This document shows, one piece after another, positions 1 through 6,567 of a stretch of DNA of 7,302 nucleotides (its first letter is position 1; the number at the start of each line of letters is the position of its first letter). Below the pieces are notes generated by a model. It ran no database searches. It saw nothing but the letters and a program-made list of their open reading frames with translations, and was not told where the DNA came from. Made by a program: the position numbers and the translations under genes. Source of the DNA: Bacteroidales bacterium (lineage in GTDB: Bacteria; Bacteroidota; Bacteroidia; Bacteroidales; Bacteroidaceae); the NCBI GenBank assembly GCA_004558865.1, contig SFCY01000114.1, positions 1-7,302 on the forward strand, given 5' to 3'.

Positions 1-96
1 GAGGCAGCTGTTTGGTGGCCGCATGACCCACCAAAGGTTGAAATATGAAACTTTTCTTCAATTCAAGAGAGAAATCATACAGTTGCGGATTTTAGG
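1..96. repeat. Left copy of a 96-bp terminal inverted repeat
   Basis: This stretch is the exact reverse complement of 7206-7301; base i pairs with base 7302-i and the match stops at base 97. Reading inward, two frames have stops (one at 46-48; one at 24-26 and again at 93-95), and the third is open straight through into the flank. Reading outward all frames are closed. That fits the non-coding end of an insertion sequence, perhaps with a transposase stop codon near 24-48, but no transposase sequence is recognisable in so short a piece. Alternatives are an arm of an invertible segment or an assembly break inside a multicopy repeat. Identity to a named element is not claimed. Confidence 0.9.
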
Positions 97-161
97 TAAA
101 CCAAATTTTTAGAACCGGCCTTAAGCCGACCATCGATGAATATCTGCAATCGTCCAACTGA
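97..161 (+). pseudogene. Possible C-terminal gene scrap cut off at the repeat boundary
   Basis: Starting right at the end of the repeat, one forward frame is open for about 21 codons (96-158) and ends in TGA at 159-161. Its conceptual product contains the stretch FRTGLKPTIDEYLQSSN. The composition looks protein-like, with a hydrophilic tail and no runs of arginine or serine typical of a wrong frame. It could be the 3' end of a gene truncated when the flanking element inserted. It is too short to name a family and may be chance; the same frame has a stop inside the repeat at 93-95. Confidence 0.2.
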
Positions 162-218
162 AGAGGTCGTGTGCAGGCAGGGTTCGGGGTGGCTCTAAAA
201 TGCATGGCCTTTGTACAA

Positions 219-289
219 GCATCCGGCGACGGCCTCGAAAGGCTGAGTCATGCTTAATCTCATACCGGGATGCGGTAGCACAGCCGTCG
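219..289. other. Two crossing inverted repeats (pseudoknot-like), in a 250-base stretch without a clear gene
   Basis: The stretch 162-340 shows no ORF with coding character and no tRNA. It does contain two inverted repeats in the order A-B-A'-B'. GCATCCGG at 219-226 pairs with 265-273 (8 bp, one bulged G at 267). CGACGGC at 227-233 pairs with GCCGTCG at 283-289 (7 bp, perfect). An alternative small hairpin GCCT-CGAA-AGGC lies at 232-243. Crossing helices of this size suggest a folded RNA, but no promoter box or known RNA family signature was found. It could also be decayed sequence next to the mobile element. Confidence 0.25.
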
Positions 290-340
290 ATGAGTCTGAC
301 CTAAATAGTTCATTGATAATGCCTTTCAAGAGGAATGCGC

Positions 341-400
341 CATGAAACACACAAAGGCCGCATTTGGGCATCCTGTGAGGGATGAGCCCAATGCGGCCTT
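341..400 (-). terminator. Rho-independent terminator after the winged-helix gene
   Basis: A very stable hairpin has AAGGCCGCAT (354-363) paired with ATGCGGCCTT (391-400), extended by TGGGC/GCCCA (365-369 with 386-390; T364 bulged) and ATCC/GGAT around a 6-base loop. On the minus strand it is followed by an imperfect T-rich tail (353 down to 341, TTGTGTGTTTC). It begins 20 bases past the stop of the leftward gene at 421. The plus-strand side lacks a T-run, so it should act on leftward transcription. Confidence 0.8.
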
Positions 401-420
401 GCGCTCCTTTGGGAATGGCC

Positions 421-603
421 CTACTTTTGGGCGGGCTCCCATTTGCAGCGGACTGGGGAGACGATGGCTCCCTCTGCCTTGAGTTCCTTCATAGCCTTAT
501 CCACTTCCTTGCGGTCGAGGCCGGAAAGCTCTGCGATTTTGCCTGCGGCAAGCGGTGTGCCAGCCTGCCTCATGGTCTCCAATACTGTGTCTTTTGTTGC
601 CAT
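421..603 (-). CDS. Small winged helix-turn-helix protein (60 aa)
   Basis: A 60-residue protein that is essentially one winged helix-turn-helix DNA-binding domain. Helix 1 is about residues 4-14, helix 2 about 18-28 (PLAAGKIAELSG), and the probable recognition helix about 29-43 (LDRKEVDKAMKELKAEG). A short beta wing follows at 45-56 (AIVSPVRCKWEP). I chose ATG at 603 because the domain begins there and the preceding bases are A-rich, typical of Bacteroidota starts; an in-frame ATG at 678 would add 25 low-complexity residues. Proteins of this shape are common in Bacteroidales and usually annotated as hypothetical or transcriptional regulator; the target is unknown. It is followed by a strong terminator and appears monocistronic, with a leader of roughly 130 bases if the -7 box at 743-750 is used. 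There is no ligand-binding domain, so it may act as a nucleoid-like or partner-dependent factor (inference). Confidence 0.85.
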   Translation of the reverse strand: MATKDTVLETMRQAGTPLAAGKIAELSGLDRKEVDKAMKELKAEGAIVSPVRCKWEPAQK

Positions 604-928
604 AATGATAGTCTGTTTGTTTTTGTTTTGTATGTTGATGAATGTGTTTCCTGCCGTTTCGTCTATGGGGGGACTCATGTCCCATTGCTGGCCCCATCTC
701 TTGGCGGACAGCCTTTTTCGCCACCAGGGGCTTGCTGCGGGGCAAAGTTACGAATAAAGTTTGGTATTCCTGCAGCAGGGCCTCTGTTTTTTCATCCTTT
801 TTGTTTTGTGTGTCTTCTTGTGCATTCGATTAATCCGTTTCATTCGTTGAAAAAGAGGCTATGAGCGAGGGCTATGGTCTGGGATTCGCTGCAGAGTTGC
901 ATTCCCCATGGCCTTATGGCGATCCTTA
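604..928. other. Intergenic stretch: leader of the winged-helix gene and helicase 3' region
   Basis: No convincing gene is seen on either strand; the open frames here overlap the winged-helix gene or are T-rich and without coding character. From about 740 down to 604 it is probably the transcribed leader of the gene at 421-603. From 751 to 928 lies the DNA downstream of the helicase stop. It has an AT-rich, T-tract-bearing part (785-860), but I could not find a clean hairpin plus T-run to serve as the helicase terminator. Confidence 0.5.
743..750 (-). promoter_or_regulatory. Bacteroidota -7 box for the winged-helix gene
   Basis: On the minus strand the bases read TAACTTTG, a perfect match to the Bacteroidota -7 consensus TAnnTTTG. 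A TTTG -33 box is not found at the usual 19-21 base spacing. It is the only such box between the helicase stop and the start at 603 on this strand, which would give a leader of about 130 bases. Moderate support only. Confidence 0.45.
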
Positions 929-3439
929 TTATTTGCTTCTACGCACTCCCCTGACGGCCTCGGCCGACAACGGATCATCGGGCCAGTAGTGCTTGGGATA
1001 GCGGCGGCGCAGCTCCTTGCGGACCTCAAAATAGGTGGATTGCCAAAAATGCCTAAGGTCGGTGGTAAGTTGCAGGGGCTTGAAGCCGGGGCTGAGCAGC
1101 TCCATGAGCACGGGTACGCGGCCGCCATCGACGCAAGGCGTGTCGGCCAATCCAAAGCATTCTTGCAGGCGGACGCTGAGCACAGGGGCGTCACTGCCCA
1201 TGCGATAGTCTACCCGTATCATGCTGCCTGATGGCACACGCAGGCGGACGGGAGCCAGACGGTCCATGGCTTGCTGCTGCTCATAGTTGAGCTGGTTCCA
1301 CAACACTTCGGCCAAGTCTATCCTGCGCAGTTCGGCCACGGTGGCCAGCACGTGGTTGCCACTTCTCAGGTAGAAGCCGAGCCACTCCTCGGGATTGGCT
1401 AACAGATGCTCCGTTGAGAGGTTGGGAAGCGAGAGCTCGGGATGCCATCTTGCCACAAGGGCAGCGCGCAACTGCAGCTGGGCCACAGTGGCGTTCCAGT
1501 CGAGGAGGCTCAGGCCCTCCTTCTCCACGGCGGCACACACGATGTCCACCCATTTCTCTGGGTCAGTCTGTCCGATGGGCCGACTCTCCATGACCAGCGA
1601 TCCAAGGCGCAGTTCGCTTCGAGCCACCAGACCTCCTTGGTGGGTTATCCACGTTAGGTTGTCTTGCCACGAGGCCAAGGGTTCCAAGTCGGCGGGTCTC
1701 ACAGGTGCGGCCATGAACACGCGTCCCCGTCCTAGCCCTGCGGCGTGGAGCGAGGCCACGGCCAGCCATTGATGACCCGTGAGTGGGTCTCCCGCGTCGA
1801 GTGCAACCTGGCCGCCACCCGCCAGTCGGTAGTTGCCGTTGTGGTCCACGGCCATGGCCACCCGTTCGGGATAGGCCGCGGCCACCAGCGCACCCACGTC
1901 TTCGGCAGCCACGGGGGCGTTGCTTGTGTGCCGGCCCACCATGCGCGCATATTCCGCGGCCACCTTGGCCACGCGCGCCCAGCGTCCCAAGGCGCCATGG
2001 TCGCGCGCTTCCCTGAGGGCGGCCACGCGCGCCGCAAGGTTGGCGCCCACCATGGGGGATTCGGCGCCCATCACGTCCTTTTCTTCCAAAATTGCGGCGA
2101 TGTCAAAGGCCAACGATTCTCCGCCACTGCTTTCGGGCATGAGCATCATTCGCGCGATGCGCGGATGGCAGGGCAGCATGGCCATGCGTCTACCCAAAGT
2201 TGTGGCTTGTCCGTCGCCATCCAGTGCGCGAAGCAGCCGCAGCTGGGCCAGTGCCCTTTGCAGGTTGGCTGCTGGCGGCGGTGTGAGCCAGGGCATCGAG
2301 GCGATGTCCGTCTGGCCGAAAGTAGCTATGGATAAAGCCATGGGAGCCAGGTCGGCATCTTCGATTTCGGGGTGTCGCTGCTGCTCCATGCGGTGGTCGG
2401 TGGCCGTGGTCCACAAGCGGTAGCACACACCTGGGGCCACGCGCCCGGCGCGTCCGGTGCGCTGCAGGGCCATGTCGTGGCTGATGCGTACCGTCTCCAA
2501 ATGGCTCAGACCGTTGGAGGGGTCGAACACGAGCTTGCGGCAGTAGCCGCTGTCCACCACGATGCGCACGCCCTCGATGGTCAGCGAGGTCTCGGCAATG
2601 GGCGTGGCCAGCACCACCTTGCGCTCTCCCCCACCCGACGGTGCTATGGCCATTTGCTGTTGTCGGGGCGGGAGGTTGCCATAGAGAGGATACACCTGTG
2701 TAGGAGCAAGGCTCTGCTCCAGCAGTTCTGCGCAGCGCACGATGTCGGCCTGGCCTGGCAGAAAGGCAAGGATGTCGCCCTGACGGCTGCCGTGGACTCG
2801 GCTCACCACGGCGGCCACCGTCTCAGCCACATGCCGTGCGTCGCAGTCTTCCTTGGACTGCACCACTTCCACGGGAAACATGCGCCCTTGGCACGCTATG
2901 ACCTTTGCCCCCAATGCCGCGCTGATGGGCTTAGCGTCGATGGTGGCCGACATGACCACAAGGTTGAGTTCTGGCCGCAGGATATCCTTGATTTGCCGGG
3001 CAAGGCAAAGGGCCACGTCCGACTGCAGGCTGCGTTCGTGAAACTCGTCGAAGATGATGCATGCCACATCCTCCAAGGTGGGGTCGTCCACCATTCGGCG
3101 GGTGAGGATGCCCTCTGTGACCACCTCGATGCGCGTCTTGGCCGATAGCCGTCGTTCGAATCTGATTTGATAGCCCACGGTCTCGCCTACATCCTCGCCC
3201 AGCATCTGTGCCATGCGCATGGCCACTTGGCGAGCCGCCAAACGGCGCGGCTCCAACATGACGATATTGCCCTCGGGCAGAGCCTTGAGTATGGTGAGTG
3301 GCAGCAGCGTTGACTTGCCGGCCCCGGGTGGAGCCACCACTACGGCGGCATGGTGAGCCCTTAGCTCATTGTTCAGCTGTTCGGCTATATCGTAGGCGGG
3401 CAACCGTTGCCCGATGGTCGCATTGTCTTTCATTTCCAT
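929..3439 (-). CDS. hrpB: ATP-dependent helicase HrpB (DEAH/RHA family)
   Basis: 836 residues, close to the length of E. coli HrpB. All superfamily 2 helicase motifs are present in order: Walker A APPGAGKST (36-44), Ia EPRRLAAR (63-70), Ib TEGIL (108-112), the Walker B box as DEFH (131-134, the usual HrpB variant of DEAH), SAT (164-166), FLPGQADI (226-233), ATPIAETSLTI (278-288) and QRTGRAGR (326-333). These are followed by the helicase-associated region and a C-terminal HrpB domain ending in YWPDDP near the terminus. The family are predicted NTP-dependent RNA helicases; the cellular role of HrpB is poorly defined. The frame stays open upstream to 3664, but a good promoter at 3457-3488 lies inside that extension, so the start must be 3439 (or 3433, two codons later). 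It seems to stand alone, transcribed leftward, divergent from the sialic-acid-type genes. No frameshift or missing motif was seen. Confidence 0.95.
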   Translation of the reverse strand: MEMKDNATIGQRLPAYDIAEQLNNELRAHHAAVVVAPPGAGKSTLLPLTILKALPEGNIVMLEPRRLAARQVAMRMAQMLGEDVGETVGYQIRFERRLSAKTRIEVVTEGILTRRMVDDPTLEDVACIIFDEFHERSLQSDVALCLARQIKDILRPELNLVVMSATIDAKPISAALGAKVIACQGRMFPVEVVQSKEDCDARHVAETVAAVVSRVHGSRQGDILAFLPGQADIVRCAELLEQSLAPTQVYPLYGNLPPRQQQMAIAPSGGGERKVVLATPIAETSLTIEGVRIVVDSGYCRKLVFDPSNGLSHLETVRISHDMALQRTGRAGRVAPGVCYRLWTTATDHRMEQQRHPEIEDADLAPMALSIATFGQTDIASMPWLTPPPAANLQRALAQLRLLRALDGDGQATTLGRRMAMLPCHPRIARMMLMPESSGGESLAFDIAAILEEKDVMGAESPMVGANLAARVAALREARDHGALGRWARVAKVAAEYARMVGRHTSNAPVAAEDVGALVAAAYPERVAMAVDHNGNYRLAGGGQVALDAGDPLTGHQWLAVASLHAAGLGRGRVFMAAPVRPADLEPLASWQDNLTWITHQGGLVARSELRLGSLVMESRPIGQTDPEKWVDIVCAAVEKEGLSLLDWNATVAQLQLRAALVARWHPELSLPNLSTEHLLANPEEWLGFYLRSGNHVLATVAELRRIDLAEVLWNQLNYEQQQAMDRLAPVRLRVPSGSMIRVDYRMGSDAPVLSVRLQECFGLADTPCVDGGRVPVLMELLSPGFKPLQLTTDLRHFWQSTYFEVRKELRRRYPKHYWPDDPLSAEAVRGVRRSK

Positions 3440-3456
3440 CTTGTTCGTTTGGTTGG

Positions 3457-3488
3457 CAAAAGTACACATTTTTGGCCATGTGGGCAAG
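3457..3488 (-). promoter_or_regulatory. Promoter of hrpB (decides its start codon)
   Basis: On the minus strand TACTTTTG (3464 down to 3457) matches the -7 consensus TAnnTTTG exactly. CTTG (3488-3485) matches three of four bases of the -33 box TTTG, with the expected 20-base spacing. Transcription would begin near 3450, only about 10-17 bases before the ATGs at 3439 and 3433. This excludes the longer reading frame upstream as the real N terminus. Confidence 0.7.
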
Positions 3489-3649
3489 GATGATGAGGCG
3501 TATTGTTCTTTTGGGGTTGAATCGCAGGCTCGTGGTTTCGCTCCGTCGCTGTGCGTCAAGCTATGGTCTGGCGAACGGACAGCCATCCGCACGCTGGGCG
3601 ACCTGCTTTCGACACGAAGAATGGCAATTTTTGTGTTTTTCAAAGAATC

Positions 3650-3682
3650 TTGGTGTTGATTCATAAAAAAGCATTAATTTTG
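3650..3682 (+). promoter_or_regulatory. Promoter of the rightward gene group
   Basis: TAATTTTG at 3675-3682 is a perfect Bacteroidota -7 box. TTGG at 3650-3653 is a weak -33 candidate at 21-base spacing. It lies 33 bases before the ATG at 3716. No equally good box was found in the gaps before 4054, 5203, 6036 or 6579, so this may drive all of the downstream group up to the hairpin at 6507. The 210 bases between this promoter and the divergent hrpB promoter hold no visible gene. Confidence 0.6.
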
Positions 3683-3715
3683 TGCCACTTAAACACATAA
3701 GAAGGATCGACAGCA

Positions 3716-3961
3716 ATGAAGACGACAGATATAGACACTACGAATATGTGCTCGCACTTGCGGCGCAAACTGATGGATGCGGATGGCGCATACCATCGGA
3801 TATGGCAGGCGGTGGAAGGCGACCCGAGGCTTACAGCCGTGGTGCGCTCCCGACAGTTGCACATCTACCGCAATGGAAGGAAGGTGTTGGTGCTGAAAGG
3901 CAAGTCCAGCCCCCAAGTCATCAGGACCGACGCTCTCTGCGAAGGGTTGGGACAAACGTGA
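3716..3961 (+). CDS. Hypothetical protein of 81 residues, first gene of the group
   Basis: I do not recognise this protein. It has a helical, charged N-terminal half (about 10-35: SHLRRKLMDADGAYHRIWQ) and a C-terminal half that alternates like beta strands (about 40-70), including LTAVVRSRQLHIYRNGRKVLVLKG. There is no signal peptide, membrane segment, metal-binding cluster or cysteine pair. The ATG at 3716 sits 33 bases after a perfect -7 box and is preceded by an A-rich stretch. A longer frame overlaps it in another phase (open from 3682 into the next gene), but that part has no domain character and is Arg/Gly-rich, so I take this one as the real gene. It ends 92 bases before the mutarotase start. 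Whether it belongs functionally to the sialic acid genes is unknown; it could be an independent small protein or the surviving N terminus of a larger one. Confidence 0.65.
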   Translation: MKTTDIDTTNMCSHLRRKLMDADGAYHRIWQAVEGDPRLTAVVRSRQLHIYRNGRKVLVLKGKSSPQVIRTDALCEGLGQT

Positions 3962-4053
3962 GCGGATTTCGCAGCAGGCAAACCATACAAGACATGAGCA
4001 TAACCCACAACGCAAAGCCCCCGCGGGGCATCGTCTCAAAGAAAAACAATGAC

Positions 4054-5136
4054 ATGATGGCAACCCATATCATAAAGACAAGCATACTGTTCCTCCTTTT
4101 CCTGTTTGCCCCCAGGGTGATGGCCGAGGACTACACCGTGTCCATCCAGTATCTGAAAGGATTCCCTAAGGATGAGCAAGGAATGGCCCAAGGCGTGTCG
4201 GCCTGCTATGCCGGCAGCATAGGCCATACGTTGGTGATGGCCGGAGGGTGCAACTTCCCCGATGTTCCGGCAGCCGACGGCGGCGCCAAACGCTACTACC
4301 AGGGCATCTATGCCGCGCCCCCCAGCTCCAACGACCAACTCTCTTGGAAGCGCATAGGCACGCTGCCCGTGCCCGCCGCCTACGGGGCAAGCGTCTCTGC
4401 GGGCGACGGCATCATCTGCATTGGCGGCATGAATGGAGAAGGCAGTCTGCGGGACGTCTTCCGCATCAGCCTTGCAGAGGGGCGTGCCATCATCGACAGT
4501 CTGCCCTCGCTGCCTGTGCGGCTTGACAATCTCACGGCCGCCATGCAGTCACACCGCATCATGGTGAGGGGCGGCCGACTTCTGTTGACACTCGACCTGC
4601 TTCGCCCTGAGGCAGGATGGCAGACGGTTGGCGACAGCATGGAGATGCTCCAGCAGCCCGTCAGCGCCTTTCTCGACGGACGGTTCTGTGTTTGGGGCGG
4701 TTATACGCCCAAGACACCTGCCGCAAAGGCGACGCTTAACATGGGCGGCCAAAGCTACGGACAGACCGTAGAATTTGTGGCCGCACCTGTGGATGAGCAG
4801 GGAGAGACCGTGTTCTTGGGCGGCGCGGCGGCCGTAAACATCAGCGGCAACAAGGTTGTAGCCGTGGGTGGAGTGAACAAGGAGGTGTTCCTTAGGGCGC
4901 TCAACGACCCGCCGTCGGGCTATCTGCGACATCCCAAGGAATGGTATCGCTTCAATCCCTGCATCTTCATCCGCGACCATGACGGATGGAAACTCATTGG
5001 GCGCAGTCAGGCCACGGCACGGGCGGGGGCATCGTTGGTGGCTTGCCGTAACGACATCTATGTCATAGGCGGGGAACTGAAACCCGGTATTCGCACCCCT
5101 GAGATAGTTAGATTGACCATACATGCAAACAATTGA
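4054..5136 (+). CDS. nanM: Secreted cyclically permuted N-acetylneuraminate mutarotase, NanM/YjhT-like
   Basis: 360 residues, near the size of E. coli NanM (about 368). Residues 1-24 form a signal peptide: Lys at 8, hydrophobic core ILFLLFLF, cleavage probably after V-M-A, so the enzyme works in the periplasm or outside. The rest is a six-bladed Kelch propeller with a Gly-Gly pair per blade at about 64, 124, 173, 215, 272 and 339. NanM interconverts the anomers of free sialic acid released by sialidases, speeding uptake. GGELKPGIRT (339-348) matches the E. coli segment that carries the catalytic Glu and the nearby Arg; here E341 and R347. Blade order is permuted: the AGGCNFP blade (63-69) that is C-terminal in E. 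coli NanM comes first here, as in the known cyclically permuted mutarotase family. The start is ATG 4054 (4057 also possible); an ATG at 3994 would bury the signal peptide. A short GC hairpin (4017-4029) precedes it. Substrate by family, not proven. Confidence 0.85.
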   Translation: MMATHIIKTSILFLLFLFAPRVMAEDYTVSIQYLKGFPKDEQGMAQGVSACYAGSIGHTLVMAGGCNFPDVPAADGGAKRYYQGIYAAPPSSNDQLSWKRIGTLPVPAAYGASVSAGDGIICIGGMNGEGSLRDVFRISLAEGRAIIDSLPSLPVRLDNLTAAMQSHRIMVRGGRLLLTLDLLRPEAGWQTVGDSMEMLQQPVSAFLDGRFCVWGGYTPKTPAAKATLNMGGQSYGQTVEFVAAPVDEQGETVFLGGAAAVNISGNKVVAVGGVNKEVFLRALNDPPSGYLRHPKEWYRFNPCIFIRDHDGWKLIGRSQATARAGASLVACRNDIYVIGGELKPGIRTPEIVRLTIHANN

Positions 5137-5202
5137 CAATTAAGGTGATGGATAAGAAACCGACATCGTTTTCCTCCATCAGAACAATCAATATTGAAAC
5201 CA

Positions 5203-5985
5203 ATGGACAAAGAGCAAAGACAATGGGACCTTTCGGTCTCCACCTACGGGGTGGCACGTCGTTGTCAATATGACATCGCCCTGCTGCCATGGGGTGCCAC
5301 GGAACCCCACAACCTGCATCTGCCCTATCTGACAGACTGCATCCTCTCCCACGACATCGCGGTCGATGCTGCCGCGAAATGCTTCCGCGATTATGGCAAG
5401 CGCTGTATGGTGATGCCACCCGTGCCGATGGGGGCGCAAAACCCAGGCCAGCGCGACCTTCCTTTCTGCGTACACTATCGCTACGAGACGCAAAAGGCCA
5501 TTTTGGCCGACCTCGTGGACAATCTCCATCATCAGGGACTGCGCAAGTTGGTCATCGTCAACGGGCACGGCGGCAACAACTTCAAGAACATGATACGCGA
5601 CCTGACGGTGGACCATCCCGACTTCATGATAGCTACAGGCGAGTGGTTTCGAATGGCCGACGTGAAAGCTTTCTTCGACCAGCCTGGCGACCACGCCGAT
5701 GAGGTGGAGACTTCTGTGATGATGCATTACCATCCCGAATATGTCGATTTGGGCGAAGCCGGACCGGGGCAGGGACGGTCGTTCCGCCTTGAGGCGCTCA
5801 GAGACCATGCGATCTGGATGCCCCGCAACTGGGGAATGATCTCGCCTGACGATACTGGAGTGGGCGACCCACGACTTGCTACGGCTGAGAAAGGCCGACG
5901 GTTTGCTGAGGCCGTGGTGGAGAGATACGTCCTATTTCTCCGGGACCTTGCCGATATAGAACGCGAGAATGACCTTTACGTCTGA
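5203..5985 (+). CDS. Creatininase-family metal-dependent amidohydrolase
   Basis: 260 residues, the usual size for the creatininase (creatinine amidohydrolase) family, whose members hydrolyse cyclic amides or related C-N bonds with a two-metal centre; some, such as MftE, are peptidases. The metal motif E-x-H-x8-D is intact at E34, H36 and D45 (within LPWGATEPHNLHLPYLTD). NGHGGN (120-125) supplies H122, and GDHADEVETS (162-171) supplies the conserved acidic residues, probably E169. Creatininase proper has NGHYEN where this has NGHGGN, so creatinine is not the likely substrate. No signal peptide: cytoplasmic. ATG 5203 was chosen over an in-frame TTG at 5194. It lies 66 bases after nanM and 50 before the NanQ-like gene, in one direction without promoter boxes between, which points to an operon and a role in sugar-acid or amide metabolism linked to sialic acid (inference). 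The true substrate is unknown. Confidence 0.85.
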   Translation: MDKEQRQWDLSVSTYGVARRCQYDIALLPWGATEPHNLHLPYLTDCILSHDIAVDAAAKCFRDYGKRCMVMPPVPMGAQNPGQRDLPFCVHYRYETQKAILADLVDNLHHQGLRKLVIVNGHGGNNFKNMIRDLTVDHPDFMIATGEWFRMADVKAFFDQPGDHADEVETSVMMHYHPEYVDLGEAGPGQGRSFRLEALRDHAIWMPRNWGMISPDDTGVGDPRLATAEKGRRFAEAVVERYVLFLRDLADIERENDLYV

Positions 5986-6035
5986 TTATCAACAGCAAGC
6001 ATCATTTACATTCAATCATTTATTAAATACAACTT

Positions 6036-6482
6036 ATGATTTACGGAAACATTGCCTACGCCGACCGCTACGCGTCGCTCCACCCTCTCCTACCCCAGCT
6101 CTTCGCGTATGTCAAGAGCCACGACCTGCTCCACACGCCCATGGGAAAGATTGTCCTCGATGGCGACAAACTCTTCATCAACAATGTCAACCCCGAATGT
6201 CTGCCTCAAGAGAAGCAGGTGTTGGAGGTTCATCGCAGATATATCGATGTGCACATCCTGCTTGAGGGCAAAGAGCGCGTGGGATGGCGCAACACCGACG
6301 ATTGCAAGGACGTGGCCCACCCTTACGATGAGGGTGGCGACTTCGCTACGTTCTTCGACAAGCCCACAACCTATATCGACATGATGCCCAACGACTTCCT
6401 CATCGTATTTCCAGAGGATGCCCATGCGCCCATCATCGGCAGCGGCAAGATTCGCAAGGCCATCGCCAAGGTGATGCTGTAG
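6036..6482 (+). CDS. nanQ: YhcH/YjgK/YiaL family protein, NanQ-like N-acetylneuraminate anomerase
   Basis: 148 residues, matching the family (E. coli YhcH/NanQ is about 154). This cupin-like fold binds a metal; the characteristic signature is visible as EVHRRYIDVH (64-73, with E64, H66 and H73) and PEDAHAP (126-132, with H130). NanQ is a cytoplasmic enzyme that accelerates conversion of alpha-Neu5Ac to the anomer used by the lyase; other family members (YiaL, YjgK, EbgC) act on other sugars. The name rests on the shared operon with a NanM-type mutarotase, so the substrate assignment is inference. No signal peptide. The start is ATG 6036, preceded by a very AT-rich 50-base gap without Shine-Dalgarno. 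It is the last gene before a terminator-like hairpin at 6507. All family motifs are present, with no sign of decay. Confidence 0.8.
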   Translation: MIYGNIAYADRYASLHPLLPQLFAYVKSHDLLHTPMGKIVLDGDKLFINNVNPECLPQEKQVLEVHRRYIDVHILLEGKERVGWRNTDDCKDVAHPYDEGGDFATFFDKPTTYIDMMPNDFLIVFPEDAHAPIIGSGKIRKAIAKVML

Positions 6483-6506
6483 GGCAGGTTCTAAAACAAA
6501 GCTTCC

Positions 6507-6567
6507 GCCAACTCGCAAAGGACGCACGGTAGACAGTGCAAGCCTTTGCGACCTTGGCTGCTTTTTT
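6507..6567 (+). terminator. Long three-tier hairpin with T-run, terminator or attenuator
   Basis: Nested stems: GCCAA/TTGGC (6507-6511 with 6554-6558), CGCAAAGG/CCTTTGCG (6514-6521 with 6543-6550, perfect) and GCAC/GTGC (6524-6527 with 6536-6539) around an 8-base loop. TG, C and six T residues follow (6562-6567). It begins 24 bases after the NanQ-like stop and fits a Rho-independent terminator closing that operon. The T-run ends 11 bases before the ATG of the next gene, so it could also act as an attenuator for that gene. Confidence 0.7.

Noticed and set aside
219..300. Hammerhead ribozyme or cobalamin riboswitch in the left geneless stretch
   Set aside because: GATGAG and GAAA fragments occur, but the order, spacing and required core or box sequences are not present.
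382..864. Forward open frame of 160 codons over the winged-helix gene
   Set aside because: It is antisense to the 421-603 gene and its terminator, Cys/Phe/Leu-rich, and shows no domain; a shadow frame.
2372..3148. Forward open frame of 258 codons antisense to hrpB
   Set aside because: His/Ala/Gly-rich product with no recognisable domain, lying opposite intact helicase motifs; a GC-driven shadow.
868..3571. 12-base direct repeat GCTATGGTCTGG near 870 and near 3560
   Set aside because: A 12-base match somewhere in 7 kb is expected by chance, and the flanking bases do not extend it.
3682..4053. N-terminal extension of the NanM frame from a GTG at 3682
   Set aside because: It overlaps the 81-residue gene in another phase, the GTG overlaps the -7 box, and it would bury a clear signal peptide starting at 4054.
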